Assembly: GCA_003220055.1 (NCBI GenBank)
Contig: QHRF01000009.1
Location: forward strand, 1-33,691
Direction: 5' to 3'
DNA: 33,691 nt
DNA from: Verrucomicrobiota bacterium
GTDB taxonomy: Bacteria; Verrucomicrobiota; Verrucomicrobiia; Chthoniobacterales; UBA10450
The position numbers and the translations under genes are program-made. Of the stretch, positions 9,047 to 16,500 are shown piece after piece. Position 1 is the first letter of the stretch; the number at the start of each line of letters is the position of its first letter. The notes beneath the pieces are model-generated. The model did not search any database, was not told the origin of the DNA, and saw only the letters and a list, made by a program, of their open reading frames with translations.

Positions 9047-9137
9047 GGGGTCAGATCTAAACTCCGAAAGTCTTCGCGAGCAGGCTATTTGACATTGGCG
9101 GGATAATGTTGGTAGCAGAGCGCGGTGGCGCGTCCCC
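9047..9137. repeat. 91-bp repeat, copy B (transposon-end-like)
   Basis: This second copy of the element at 7155-7245 is in the same orientation and differs at two positions, within the segment that reads GATAATGTT here and GAGAATTTT there. Beyond 9137 the sequence differs from copy A. Confidence 0.8.
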
Positions 9138-9581
9138 CTTCGGATAGAGTTTCAGGATGCGATCTATCATCTCTGTGGACGTGGCAACGCGCGACAGCGC
9201 ATTTTTCAGGACGAGCGGGATCGTGCTCGCTTTGTCCAACTTTTAGCAGAGTCCGCACGGCGTTTTGATGGGACTGTTTTGTGCTTTGTTTTGATGTCGA
9301 ACCACTTTCATCATCTTGAAGTCGGCCTGCTGGCACACTCGCCGAAATTATCGCGAAATCGCACGGCCTTCAGCCAGTCTTCAAACTCAAGGACGAAGTG
9401 TAACGTCGGCGGTGCCGCCGGCATGTAGCCGAGTGTCAAATCCCTCAATCGTCTCAACATTAAGAGTGAGATGTCGCCTCCGCTGTGCGCGTTGGGGGCT
9501 GGTTGGCCCGAATCGCTTAACGAAGGACCAATGCGACGCTAACCTGCGGCGCCCTCTCTAGAAAATGAGCGGTCCCCCCGA
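9138..9581. other. Gene-free stretch with relic sequence
   Basis: No convincing gene is visible. Short open frames exist on the minus strand (for example 9057-9239), but they run through the 91-bp repeat and match nothing I recognise. The only structure is the 65-bp repeat at 9308-9372. Confidence 0.5.
9308..9372. repeat. 65-bp repeat, copy A
   Basis: This stretch matches 10475-10539 at 63 of 65 positions, starting TCATCATCTTGAAGTC and ending GCACGGCCTTCA. Its minus strand can be read as peptide ending FRDNFGECASRPTSR, so it may derive from a coding sequence. I cannot identify its origin. Confidence 0.8.
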
Positions 9582-9968
9582 TTATCCTCTCACAACGTAG
9601 CGGCCGTGGATCCAGACTCTTTGACCGTTGCGCCGTACCCAATGTCCCGGCCTCCAGACGTAATAGCTCCGGCCCACATAATAACCAGGGCCGCGATTAT
9701 AATAGGGCCGATCACCAATCTCGACCGTGACAACGCCTGGGTAAGGGCCATAGCCAGGGCGACCAGCGTAACCGGGTCCATAACCACCCCCATAATACGG
9801 TCCGTAACCCGGGCGCGCGCCGTAATACTCGTCTTCGCATCCGCTTAGACCGAACGTAACAGGAAGCAGAAGCAAGAGGAGGAGCACCGGCCATTTCCGT
9901 ATCGTTTTCGTTCCATTTCTGGCGGAGACCGCCTTCTTCTCCGCGCGATCAACAATCTTCATCTTCAT
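9582..9968 (-). CDS. YXWGXW-type Gly/Tyr-rich lipoprotein
   Basis: A 128-residue protein with a basic N-terminus (residues 1-25), a hydrophobic run LLLLLLLPVTFGL and a lipobox ending LSGC near residue 44, so it is probably lipid-anchored after signal peptidase II. The mature part is rich in Tyr, Gly and Pro (YGPYYGGGYGPGYAGRPGYG). It ends in the repeat-like module VWRPGHWVRRNGQRVWIHGRY, the signature of small YXWGXW-repeat envelope proteins. The start is one of two close Met codons (MKMKIV); the longer form is given. Function is unknown. The gene stands alone between relic-rich stretches. Confidence 0.75.
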   Translation of the reverse strand: MKMKIVDRAEKKAVSARNGTKTIRKWPVLLLLLLLPVTFGLSGCEDEYYGARPGYGPYYGGGYGPGYAGRPGYGPYPGVVTVEIGDRPYYNRGPGYYVGRSYYVWRPGHWVRRNGQRVWIHGRYVVRG

Positions 9969-10124
9969 ACAATCATATACGGATTAGACAGAGCTTTCAC
10001 GTGCGCTGAATTCACTGCGTTCGGGTGGCTGTGGCTTCAATCAGCCTGCACCCGGGGCTTCAACAATCCCGCGCAACCGGGGGTTTCTTGCTTCAGGGAT
10101 TCAGGCGCCGCCGCCCCCCCAGTT

Positions 10125-10378
10125 TTTACAAACGCAACTACCTTAAGCGGCGGAGCAGCAGTGTATTACAAGTTCAGCACGAATTATGGTTCGCTGGGCG
10201 TCAAGCCGGTTGACGACAATAAGGCGAGTCAATACCAGAACTCTGACCACGCGGGCACTCCTGAGAACTTAAATCAAACGCTATGAACGGCGTAACCGTT
10301 ATCGGAGGCGCAACTGGCGGCGGAGGTTCCAACTACACTGGCGGCTACAGTGGAACCGTCACCGTCGGGCCATTCTAA
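10125..10378 (+). pseudogene. Frameshifted remnant of a secreted-type protein
   Basis: Frame one (10125-10286) reads LSGGAAVYYKFSTNYGSLG and then DDNKASQYQNSDHAG, ending at a TGA. The next frame, from 10283, reads NGVTVIGGATGGGGSNYTGG and then TVTVGPF with its own stop. The two overlap by four bases and look like one Gly/Ser/Asn-rich protein broken by a single-base change. There is no start codon in the first frame. The composition suggests an exported structural or adhesin-like protein. The N-terminal part has been lost. Confidence 0.45.
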
Positions 10379-10410
10379 GTAAGTACATCGTTGGCGAGGC
10401 TCCCGCAGTC

Positions 10411-10467
10411 CAACGGAGTAGGAATCCGTTGTTGAAATAGCATGTAACTGAAATGTTCGCTTGAAAT
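10411..10467. repeat. Copy of the imuB upstream region with degenerate LexA-like box
   Basis: CAACGGAGTAGGAATCCGTT (10411-10430, containing the palindromic arms ACGGA/TCCGT) and TGTTC-GCTT-GAAAT (10454-10467) appear in the same order as CAACGGAGTAGTAATCCGTG (12107-12126) and TGTTC-GCTT-GAACA (12161-12174) in front of imuB. Here the second arm of the LexA-like box is damaged. This looks like a decayed duplicate of that promoter region. Confidence 0.45.
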
Positions 10468-10474
10468 GTTTAGA

Positions 10475-10539
10475 TCATCATCTTGAAGTCGACCTGCTGG
10501 CACGCTCGCCGAAATTATCGCGAAATCGCACGGCCTTCA
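10475..10539. repeat. 65-bp repeat, copy B
   Basis: Second copy of the 9308-9372 repeat. Its edge forms the last eight codons and the stop of the neighbouring minus-strand lipoprotein gene, replacing the natural C-terminus. Confidence 0.8.
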
Positions 10540-11270
10540 ACGCGCTTTGGCGCCGTGCGGCCAATTCCCCTGCCTGTTTTGCGATCGCTAATTACAAATG
10601 TGTTGTTTTCTCCGAGCGCCGACCACGGTCCGCGCGATACTTCGCTAAACTCGACGAAGCGCCAGTCGGTCACATCCGTTCCGTTTAATTCGAGATAGTC
10701 ACGCACAGCGGGAGACACATCGAGACCCGCGCCTTTGTTCAGATTGGGTTTTGGACGTTCGTTGCCAAAGACATATTGCCAATAATCGGTCCGGAAAGGT
10801 CCTGCGTCTTCCCATTGCGCATAAGCCGTTCGATTCCCTTTTCGAATTGCGACCCATCGATCCTTGCAGGTGGAAACCCCGGGGCCTTGGTACGCTTCCT
10901 TGAACCACGGAACGACGCGGGGTGCTTCCGGACGGTGCCCAGTGACTGCCTTATCGTTATATGGCAGGGCGCAGTAAAACGGGTTCTGTCGAGGCGTGAA
11001 CTTTACCGGAGTGTAATTGCTGCGATGCGCCGGATTTGGATCGTCAAATCCGCCGTAACTTCTGCTCCAATCTTTGTCCCATGAGCTTATGCGGTTCGGC
11101 ACCGGATTGTTTCCGTTCGGGCGCTCGCCGATCCAAAAGACGGTTGTCACAATATTTTTCTTCCACGGATAGCGCTTTCCTGTGGCTGAAGCACTGTGCT
11201 CAGTGTTTAAACAGCCCGCGATGATCGCTCCCAACGCACCGATCGACCGGATCGATATAGCCTTCATCAT
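10515..11270 (-). CDS. Lipoprotein with possible double-psi barrel domain, repeat-altered C-terminus
   Basis: A 251-residue protein. The N-terminus MMKAISIRSIGALGAIIAGC carries a lipobox (IAGC, Cys20). AAGGAAG precedes the two adjacent ATG codons; the second (11267) has the better spacing. The mature part has conserved-looking blocks: YPWKKNIVTTVFWIGE, NYTPVKFTPRQNPFYCALPY, VPWFKEAYQGPG, CKDRWVAIRKGNRTAYAQWE, DAGPFRTDYWQYVFGNE, and GAGLDVSPAVRDYLEL. The order DxGPF followed by LDVSPAVRDYL resembles RlpA-like double-psi barrels (DRGPF then IDLSxAA), which is suggestive only. The last residues, VEGRAISR and the stop, are encoded by the 65-bp repeat at 10475-10539, so the natural end has been replaced. 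Confidence 0.65.
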   Translation of the reverse strand: MMKAISIRSIGALGAIIAGCLNTEHSASATGKRYPWKKNIVTTVFWIGERPNGNNPVPNRISSWDKDWSRSYGGFDDPNPAHRSNYTPVKFTPRQNPFYCALPYNDKAVTGHRPEAPRVVPWFKEAYQGPGVSTCKDRWVAIRKGNRTAYAQWEDAGPFRTDYWQYVFGNERPKPNLNKGAGLDVSPAVRDYLELNGTDVTDWRFVEFSEVSRGPWSALGENNTFVISDRKTGRGIGRTAPKRVEGRAISR

Positions 11271-11386
11271 ACGCTTCCTTGTTCATAGGAAGCTGGTGTT
11301 ATCGAGTTAAGCGCTATCCGAAGCAAATCGCAAACAAGAGCCTCGCGTCTTGGCAGGAAAGTTCTCCACGCACTGGGAAGGAAAAA

Positions 11387-11416
11387 GGGGTCCGATCTAA
11401 ACATTTGATATTTGCC
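11387..11416. repeat. Transposase-element left end (REP-associated type)
   Basis: GGGGTCCGATCTAAACATTT followed by GATATTTGCC has the layout of the terminal motif at 7155, but without the inserted spacer between AAAC and ATTTGA. It stands 27 bases before an ATG whose first 13 codons read like the start of a REP-associated transposase. Confidence 0.55.
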
Positions 11417-11443
11417 TTCGCGGACTCGTAAAAGCGGTGGCAA

Positions 11444-11701
11444 ATGGCCCGGGCATTGCGTTTGGAATTTGAAGATGCGCTGGCCGACATTCCGAACGCT
11501 GAGAACGGATTTCGCGCCATTTTCAGCGCGTCACCTTTTCCTGGCGCTGATCTGAAGCTGCAATGGCGCCGTGAAGAGTCGGGCGGCAACTGGTACTACA
11601 GCGAGCAGTTCAAAACGGAAGGCTGGCTTTGTCCCGCGCTCCTAAAATATTTTCGGACCGCGCCGCCTGAGATTTATGTGAAGGTCGAACCGAAAAAGTG
11701 A
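11444..11701 (+). pseudogene. Chimera: transposase N-terminus joined to DUF6717 C-terminal part
   Basis: The 85-codon frame starts MARALRLEFEDAL, which matches the usual opening of REP-associated tyrosine transposases (MARPLRIEFxGAL). From residue 14 it continues DIPNAENGFRAIFSASPFPG, LQWRREESGGNWYYSEQF, and WLCPALLKYF before EIYVKVEPKK. I associate this second part with the C-terminal portion of DUF6717 proteins. The transposase catalytic HxH and Tyr regions are absent, as is the DUF6717 N-terminal part. It most likely arose by insertion of an element into a DUF6717 gene followed by deletion. It remains an open frame and could be translated. Both family assignments come from memory of motif patterns. 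Confidence 0.55.
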
Positions 11702-11740
11702 CTCGTAGTCCGCACTAAGGTCGCAATCGCGACCGCGCCA

Positions 11741-11977
11741 TTATTTGCGGAAGCGGTGCTTGAGTTCCCAGACCCGCAGCGCGGCGAGTAACAGTGCTTT
11801 GGTCCGGGTGAGGATGCCGGCAGCGGCCATGTTCGTTTCGAATTGGCCGCTCGCCTGAGCGGTCTTGCCATTTCGGCCACAAGTGCGCGAACGTTTGTGC
11901 GCCTTCGTTTTTTTGACGCGACGGGCGGTCGCCTCGCTCACCGCCAGATGCCCGCTATTATTCATAAAGTCTCTCAT
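11741..11977 (-). CDS. Small basic hypothetical protein
   Basis: This 78-residue frame is rich in Lys and Arg in its first half (RRVKKTKAHKRSRTCGR) and ends LTRTKALLLAALRVWELKHR. It has no recognised domain, signal or strong ribosome-binding site. It is convergent with the chimera at 11444-11701. It may be a genuine small gene or a chance frame in relic-rich DNA. Confidence 0.3.
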   Translation of the reverse strand: MRDFMNNSGHLAVSEATARRVKKTKAHKRSRTCGRNGKTAQASGQFETNMAAAGILTRTKALLLAALRVWELKHRFRK

Positions 11978-12106
11978 ACCCGAGCAGCTTCCACTCCAAT
12001 TTAGACGGCGCTGGCGCGTCGGAAATTCAAGTCCGAACGGTATATTTGCCGGACAATGTCGTGGGCGTGGTACCGATCTGGCCGAGCGCGCTATCTACTG
12101 AGTGAT

Positions 12107-12126
12107 CAACGGAGTAGTAATCCGTG
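12107..12126. repeat. Short palindromic repeat, intact partner of 10411
   Basis: CAACGGAGTAGTAATCCGTG contains arms ACGGA/TCCGT around a 7-base centre. It differs at two positions from 10411-10430. It lies 35 bases before the LexA-like box. Confidence 0.5.
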
Positions 12127-12160
12127 GTCTGTTCAGCGGCGCAGCGTGATTTAGGCTAAA

Positions 12161-12174
12161 TGTTCGCTTGAACA
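12161..12174. promoter_or_regulatory. Candidate LexA (SOS) box of the imuB-dnaE2 cassette
   Basis: TGTTC-GCTT-GAACA is a perfect inverted repeat and equals the TGTTC-N4-GAACA motif I recall being reported for Verrucomicrobia LexA. It ends 29 bases before the imuB ATG. It overlaps a possible -35 (TTGAAC, 12168-12173) that is followed, 18 bases on, by TAAATT (12192-12197). LexA binding here would block transcription until DNA damage. Confidence 0.7.
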
Positions 12175-12197
12175 TATACAGTCAGCTGCTGTAAATT
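12168..12197 (+). promoter_or_regulatory. Predicted promoter of imuB
   Basis: TTGAAC and TAAATT are separated by 18 bases. Transcription from this pair would begin close to or at the ATG at 12204, implying a very short or absent leader, in keeping with the lack of a ribosome-binding site. Confidence 0.4.
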
Positions 12198-12203
12198 GGC
12201 GGC

Positions 12204-13274
12204 ATGGAGTCCGAGCTCGCCACGGGACGAGTCCGTCCAACTGGCGGACCGGACGGGCATTTAACACAGGAGATTCTGGCGATCCTCCACAAGTGGGGAA
12301 TTCATACTCTCGGACAGCTGGCGGCGCTCGATAAGGAAGAGCTTCGGGCGCGGCTTGGGGTGGAAGCTGTTCGACTCTGGGAACGGGCAAATGGAACCGC
12401 GACTCGGCTCCTGAAATTTGTTCAGCCACCGGAAGCGTTCGAGGAAAGTTTTGAGTTCGATCATGAGATCGAAACTACGGAGCCGTTGCTCTTCATGCTC
12501 CGCCGGTTTTTGGAGCAGCTCGCCCTGCGATTAAGCGGGATCTATCTCGTCGCGAAAGAATTGACGTTGGTGATCAGTTTTTCGAATCCGCGCCAAGACG
12601 AACCCGCGGTGGTCGCCACGGCGACCAGGACGGGTAAGGAAACTTACAAACGCGTTTTCAAAATCCCGCAGCCGACCAACGATGTCGATCTTCTCTTTCG
12701 AATGCTCCAGACGCACCTGGAGAATTTTAAATCGGAGCATCCGATCGTTGCGGTCGCGCTGAGCGCGCAGCCGATTCGGTCGGCATCGCAGCAATTCGGA
12801 TTATTTGAAACCGCGCTGCGTAATCCGCAGCAACTTTATGAAACGTTGGCGCGGTTGAGCGCGTTGCTCGGGAGCGATCGCGTCGGCATCCCGATAAAAG
12901 AAGAAACGCATCGTCCGGACGCGTTCCGGATGGAGCCGTTTAGCTGGACGCAAAATGACGAAGTCCGAATGTCGAATGACGAAAGAAATTCACGGACGGC
13001 ACAGAGGCCGCCCCTTCAAATCTCGAGACCTGCTCTTCGGAGGTTTCGGCCGCCGGCAAACACATCTGTGTTCGTTGCGGAAGCGCGTTATCTCGAGAGC
13101 GACAAGATCCGCGGGCAAATCGTCGATCAAAGCGGTCCATTTCTGTTTTCAGGAAATTGGTGGGACGAAAAATCGTGGGTGCGCGCTGAGTGGGACATCC
13201 AGTTGGAGAATGGCGATCTGATTCGCGCGCATGAAACCGAAGGCATCTGGAAGGTGGATGGCATTTATGACTGA
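12204..13274 (+). CDS. imuB: ImuB-like Y-family polymerase homologue lacking the palm domain
   Basis: A 356-residue protein. Known ImuB proteins are about 500 residues and begin with a catalytically dead Y-family palm; here that domain is missing and a TAA at 12192-12194 blocks the frame upstream. What remains starts with the helix-hairpin-helix region (LHKWGIHTLGQLAAL, residues 29-42) and the little-finger segment (FEFDHEIETTEPLLFMLRRF). QFGLF (residues 197-201) fits a beta-clamp-binding motif. The C-terminal ImuB module HRPDAFRMEPF, RPALRRFRPP and VRAEWDIQLENG is also present. Residues 251-261 (NDEVRMSNDER) come from a simple direct repeat inserted in frame in the linker. ImuB normally links the clamp to DnaE2 in SOS mutagenesis. 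With clamp motif and SOS box retained, this short form could be functional or a stage of decay. imuA is not in the window. Confidence 0.85.
   Translation: MESELATGRVRPTGGPDGHLTQEILAILHKWGIHTLGQLAALDKEELRARLGVEAVRLWERANGTATRLLKFVQPPEAFEESFEFDHEIETTEPLLFMLRRFLEQLALRLSGIYLVAKELTLVISFSNPRQDEPAVVATATRTGKETYKRVFKIPQPTNDVDLLFRMLQTHLENFKSEHPIVAVALSAQPIRSASQQFGLFETALRNPQQLYETLARLSALLGSDRVGIPIKEETHRPDAFRMEPFSWTQNDEVRMSNDERNSRTAQRPPLQISRPALRRFRPPANTSVFVAEARYLESDKIRGQIVDQSGPFLFSGNWWDEKSWVRAEWDIQLENGDLIRAHETEGIWKVDGIYD
12955..12987. repeat. In-frame AATGACGAA-type direct repeat inside imuB
   Basis: AATGACGAAGTCCGAATGTC followed by GAATGACGAAAG is a short direct repeat of a sort common between verrucomicrobial genes. 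Here it is translated within the inter-domain linker of imuB. Confidence 0.5.
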
Positions 13275-13530
13275 ACATCGAAGAAGTGACCAGTGACGAG
13301 TGACAAGTGACAAGAAAACAAAACAGAACTCCTCACCCTCGCCCTCTCCTCTTTGGAAGAGGAGAGGGAATCAATTCTCATCGCTGGAAGGTGGATCGGA
13401 TTTATGACTGAATTTGTCATCTCGAGCGGAGCGAGAGATCTCACAACAGAGCGATGGAGCACTCTCGGTATCCAGCGTGATCAAAGCTTCGTAGGGGAGA
13501 TCCTTCGCTTTCGCTCAGGATGACAAGCGT
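13275..13530. repeat. imuB-dnaE2 spacer made of interspersed repeats
   Basis: In order: a GTGACCAGTGACGAGTGAC simple repeat (13286-13313); a perfect 12-bp hairpin CCCTCTCCTCTT-TGG-AAGAGGAGAGGG (13342-13368); a near-duplicate of the last 29 bases of imuB (13384-13412 versus 13247-13275, 27 of 29 alike); and a palindromic element of the TTCGCTCAGGA family (13419-13526). The AGGA of that element lies 10 bases before the dnaE2 ATG and may serve as its ribosome-binding site. A cassette of this kind would normally be tightly packed. Confidence 0.7.
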
Positions 13531-16500
13531 ATGTCTTACATCGAGCTTCATGCTTGTAGCGCGTTCAGTTTTTTGCGGGGCGGATCGTTCCCGGAGCAAT
13601 TAGCTGAAACCGCAGCCGAGCTGGAAATGCCGGCAATGGCGGTGCTCGATCGCAACGGCGTTTATGGCGCGCAACGATTTTCTGTCGCAGCCCGTGAACA
13701 CAACGTGCGTCCGATCGTCGGCGCCGAATTATCGATGGAAGACGGCGGTGTCCTTCCAGTGCTGGTGGAAAATCGGACCGGCTACAAAAATTTGTGCGAA
13801 CTGCTGACCCAGGGACATCTCCGCAGTGAAAAAGGCAAATGCGCGGTGCAATCGAGCGAGCTGCCACAGTTTGCCGAAGGATTGGTTGTTCTTGTAGGGG
13901 AAGCAGTTTGCTTCCCAATTAAAAGACGGGACGCTAGCAGCGTCCCCTACAAACAAAAACCGGACACGACCCATTCGACAAGCTCAGGACAGGCTCCGCC
14001 CGTCCCTCCACGGGCGATTGAGGGCAATCGCCCCTACCTGCACCCAAGCGCGAAACTTGACCGCTTAAAACGGTCAAGTTTGCAAAGCGCACTTGAGACT
14101 CTGATCCACGCGTTTGGACGGCAAAATGTGTTTGTCGAGGTTCAGCGGCATTTCGTTCGCGGCGAAGAGCAGATCAATCGACAACTGATCGATCTTGCCC
14201 GGGCCAATCGATTGTCGATCGTCGCGACGAACGGCGTTCAGTACGCGAAACCATACGGGCGCGAAGTGCTGGATGTCTTCACTTGTATTCGCGAGCACAC
14301 CCATCTTGATGCCGCAGGAAAACGTCTAACCCAAAACGCCGAACGCCATTTGAAGAGCGATCGGGAAATGCGGGAACTCTTTCGTGATTTGCCGGAAGCG
14401 ATTGAAAACACATCGCGCCTGGCCGAGCGGCTCACATTTTCCCTCGAAAATCTCGGTTACGAATTCCCAGACTTCCCGGTGCCGGCCGGTCACAGCATGG
14501 ATTCGTTTTTGCGCACGATCGTCTGGTTCGGCGCGCAACAGCGTTACGCCGCGGTGAGCGCGAAAGTGAAACGGCAGCTCGAAGAAGAGCTCGCGCTGAT
14601 CAGCAAACTCGGATTTCCCGGATATTTTTTAATTGTCTGGGACATCATCAATTTTTGCCGCGAGCACAACATCATGGTGCAGGGTCGCGGCAGCGCCGCG
14701 AATAGCGCGGTTTGTTATTGCCTCGGGATCACGCCGGTCGATCCGGTGAGCAATAATTTGGTTTTCGAACGGTTCCTGAACGAAAACCGGAAAGGCTGGC
14801 CCGATATCGATCTCGATCTTCCCAGCGGCGATCGTCGCGAAGCGGTGATCCAGGAAATTTATCGGCGCTACGGCAAACACGGTGCAGCCATGACCGCGAA
14901 CGTGATCAGTTATCGCGGGCGCAGCGCCGCGCGCGAGATTGGCAAAGCGCTGAATTTCTCGCCGAGCATTCTCGATCGCTTTTCGCATCTCTTCGCGAAC
15001 GGTGATTTCCCGCACACACTCGATCTCCAATCACAAATCGAGCAGGCTGGTTTGCCTAAATCGCATCCGCGGATGCCGGCATTCATCCGTTTGTATCAGG
15101 CGATTTACGGATTGCCGCGCCATCTCGGCCAGCATTCCGGCGGGATGATCATCTGTCAGAACAAACTCAGCTCGTTCGTGCCGCTGGAGAACGCGTCGAT
15201 GCCGGGCCGGGTGGTTGCGCAATGGGACAAGGACGATTGCGAGGACCTCGGGATCGTGAAAGTCGATTTGCTAGGTCTGGGGATGATGTCGGTGATGCAG
15301 GACGCGCTCGAGCTTTGCCGCGAGCGCGGGCGGCCGCTCGATCTCGCGCACATTCCGAAAGACGACGAGAAAACGTTCGAGATCATGCAGCACGCGGACA
15401 CGATTGGCGTTTTTCAAATCGAGAGCCGCGCCCAAATGGCCACGTTGCCGCGGATGAAACCAAAATGTTTTTACGACGTCGTGATCGAAGTCGCGATCAT
15501 TCGACCGGGACCGATTCAAGGCGACATGGTGCATCCCTATTTGAATCGTCGCGCTGGCAAAGAACCCGTGACGTATTTTGACGAACGATTGAAGCCAGTG
15601 CTCGAACGCACGCTCGGCGTTCCATTGTTCCAGGAGCAAATGCTCAAGATCGCGATGATCATGGCCGATTTTTCCGGCAACGAAGCGGAGGAATTACGGC
15701 GGGCGCTGAGTTTTCATCGTTCGGAAGAGCGAATGAACAAGGTGAGCGTAAAACTTCGAGCGGCGATGGAACGGAAGAATGTTTCACTGGACAAGATCGA
15801 CAAGATTATTCATTCGATCACGTCGTTTGCGCTTTACGGATTTCCCGAATCACACGCGATCAGTTTTGCGATTCTAGCTTACGCGAGCGCGTATTTGAAA
15901 GTGCATCGCGCGCCCGAGTTTTACGCCAGTCTGCTCAACAATCAGCCGATGGGCTTTTATACGCCGGCTACCATTGTGAAAGACGCGCAGCGGCACGGAG
16001 TGAAGATCAAGCCGGTCTGCGTGCAAAGATCGACATGGAATTGCACGGTGGTTTCCGACGACACGATCCGATTAGGGTTCTGCGTGGTGAACGGATTGCG
16101 TCAGGAGCATGGGGAGCAAATCGAACGCGACCGGAACGAACGACAATTCGATTCGCTCGATGATTTCAAACGGCGGGTGTCGCTTTCCAAAGAAGAGATC
16201 CGCACGCTGGCAGAACTGGGCGCGCTCAATTGTTTCGCCGATCACCGGCGGGCGGCGATGTGGAAAGTCGAAGAAACGATTCACGATGATTTATTGAGTC
16301 ATTCCGATCCCGCAGTCGCGGGAGAGGAATCTCACAGTCGAAGCTTGGATCACACAATGGGCCGCAGACGTTCCACGAGTCTGTGTGAGATCCCTCGCTC
16401 CGCTCGGGATGACAACGCAAAAAAGTCGCCGCTGAAGCGCATGACGATGCCGGAGCGGGTGCGCGCGGACTATGAAACGATGAATTTAACGGCCGGCCCG

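Noticed and set aside
9057-9239. 60-codon minus-strand frame through the 91-bp repeat
   Set aside because: Half of it is the repeat end and there is no ribosome site or known motif; treated as relic sequence.
13342-13368. 12-bp hairpin after imuB as an ordinary terminator
   Set aside because: It has no T-run and belongs to a repeat-filled spacer; listed with the repeats instead.
13894-14081. CRISPR-like array in dnaE2
   Set aside because: The hairpins differ in sequence and are not regularly spaced copies of one repeat; no array or cas gene is present.
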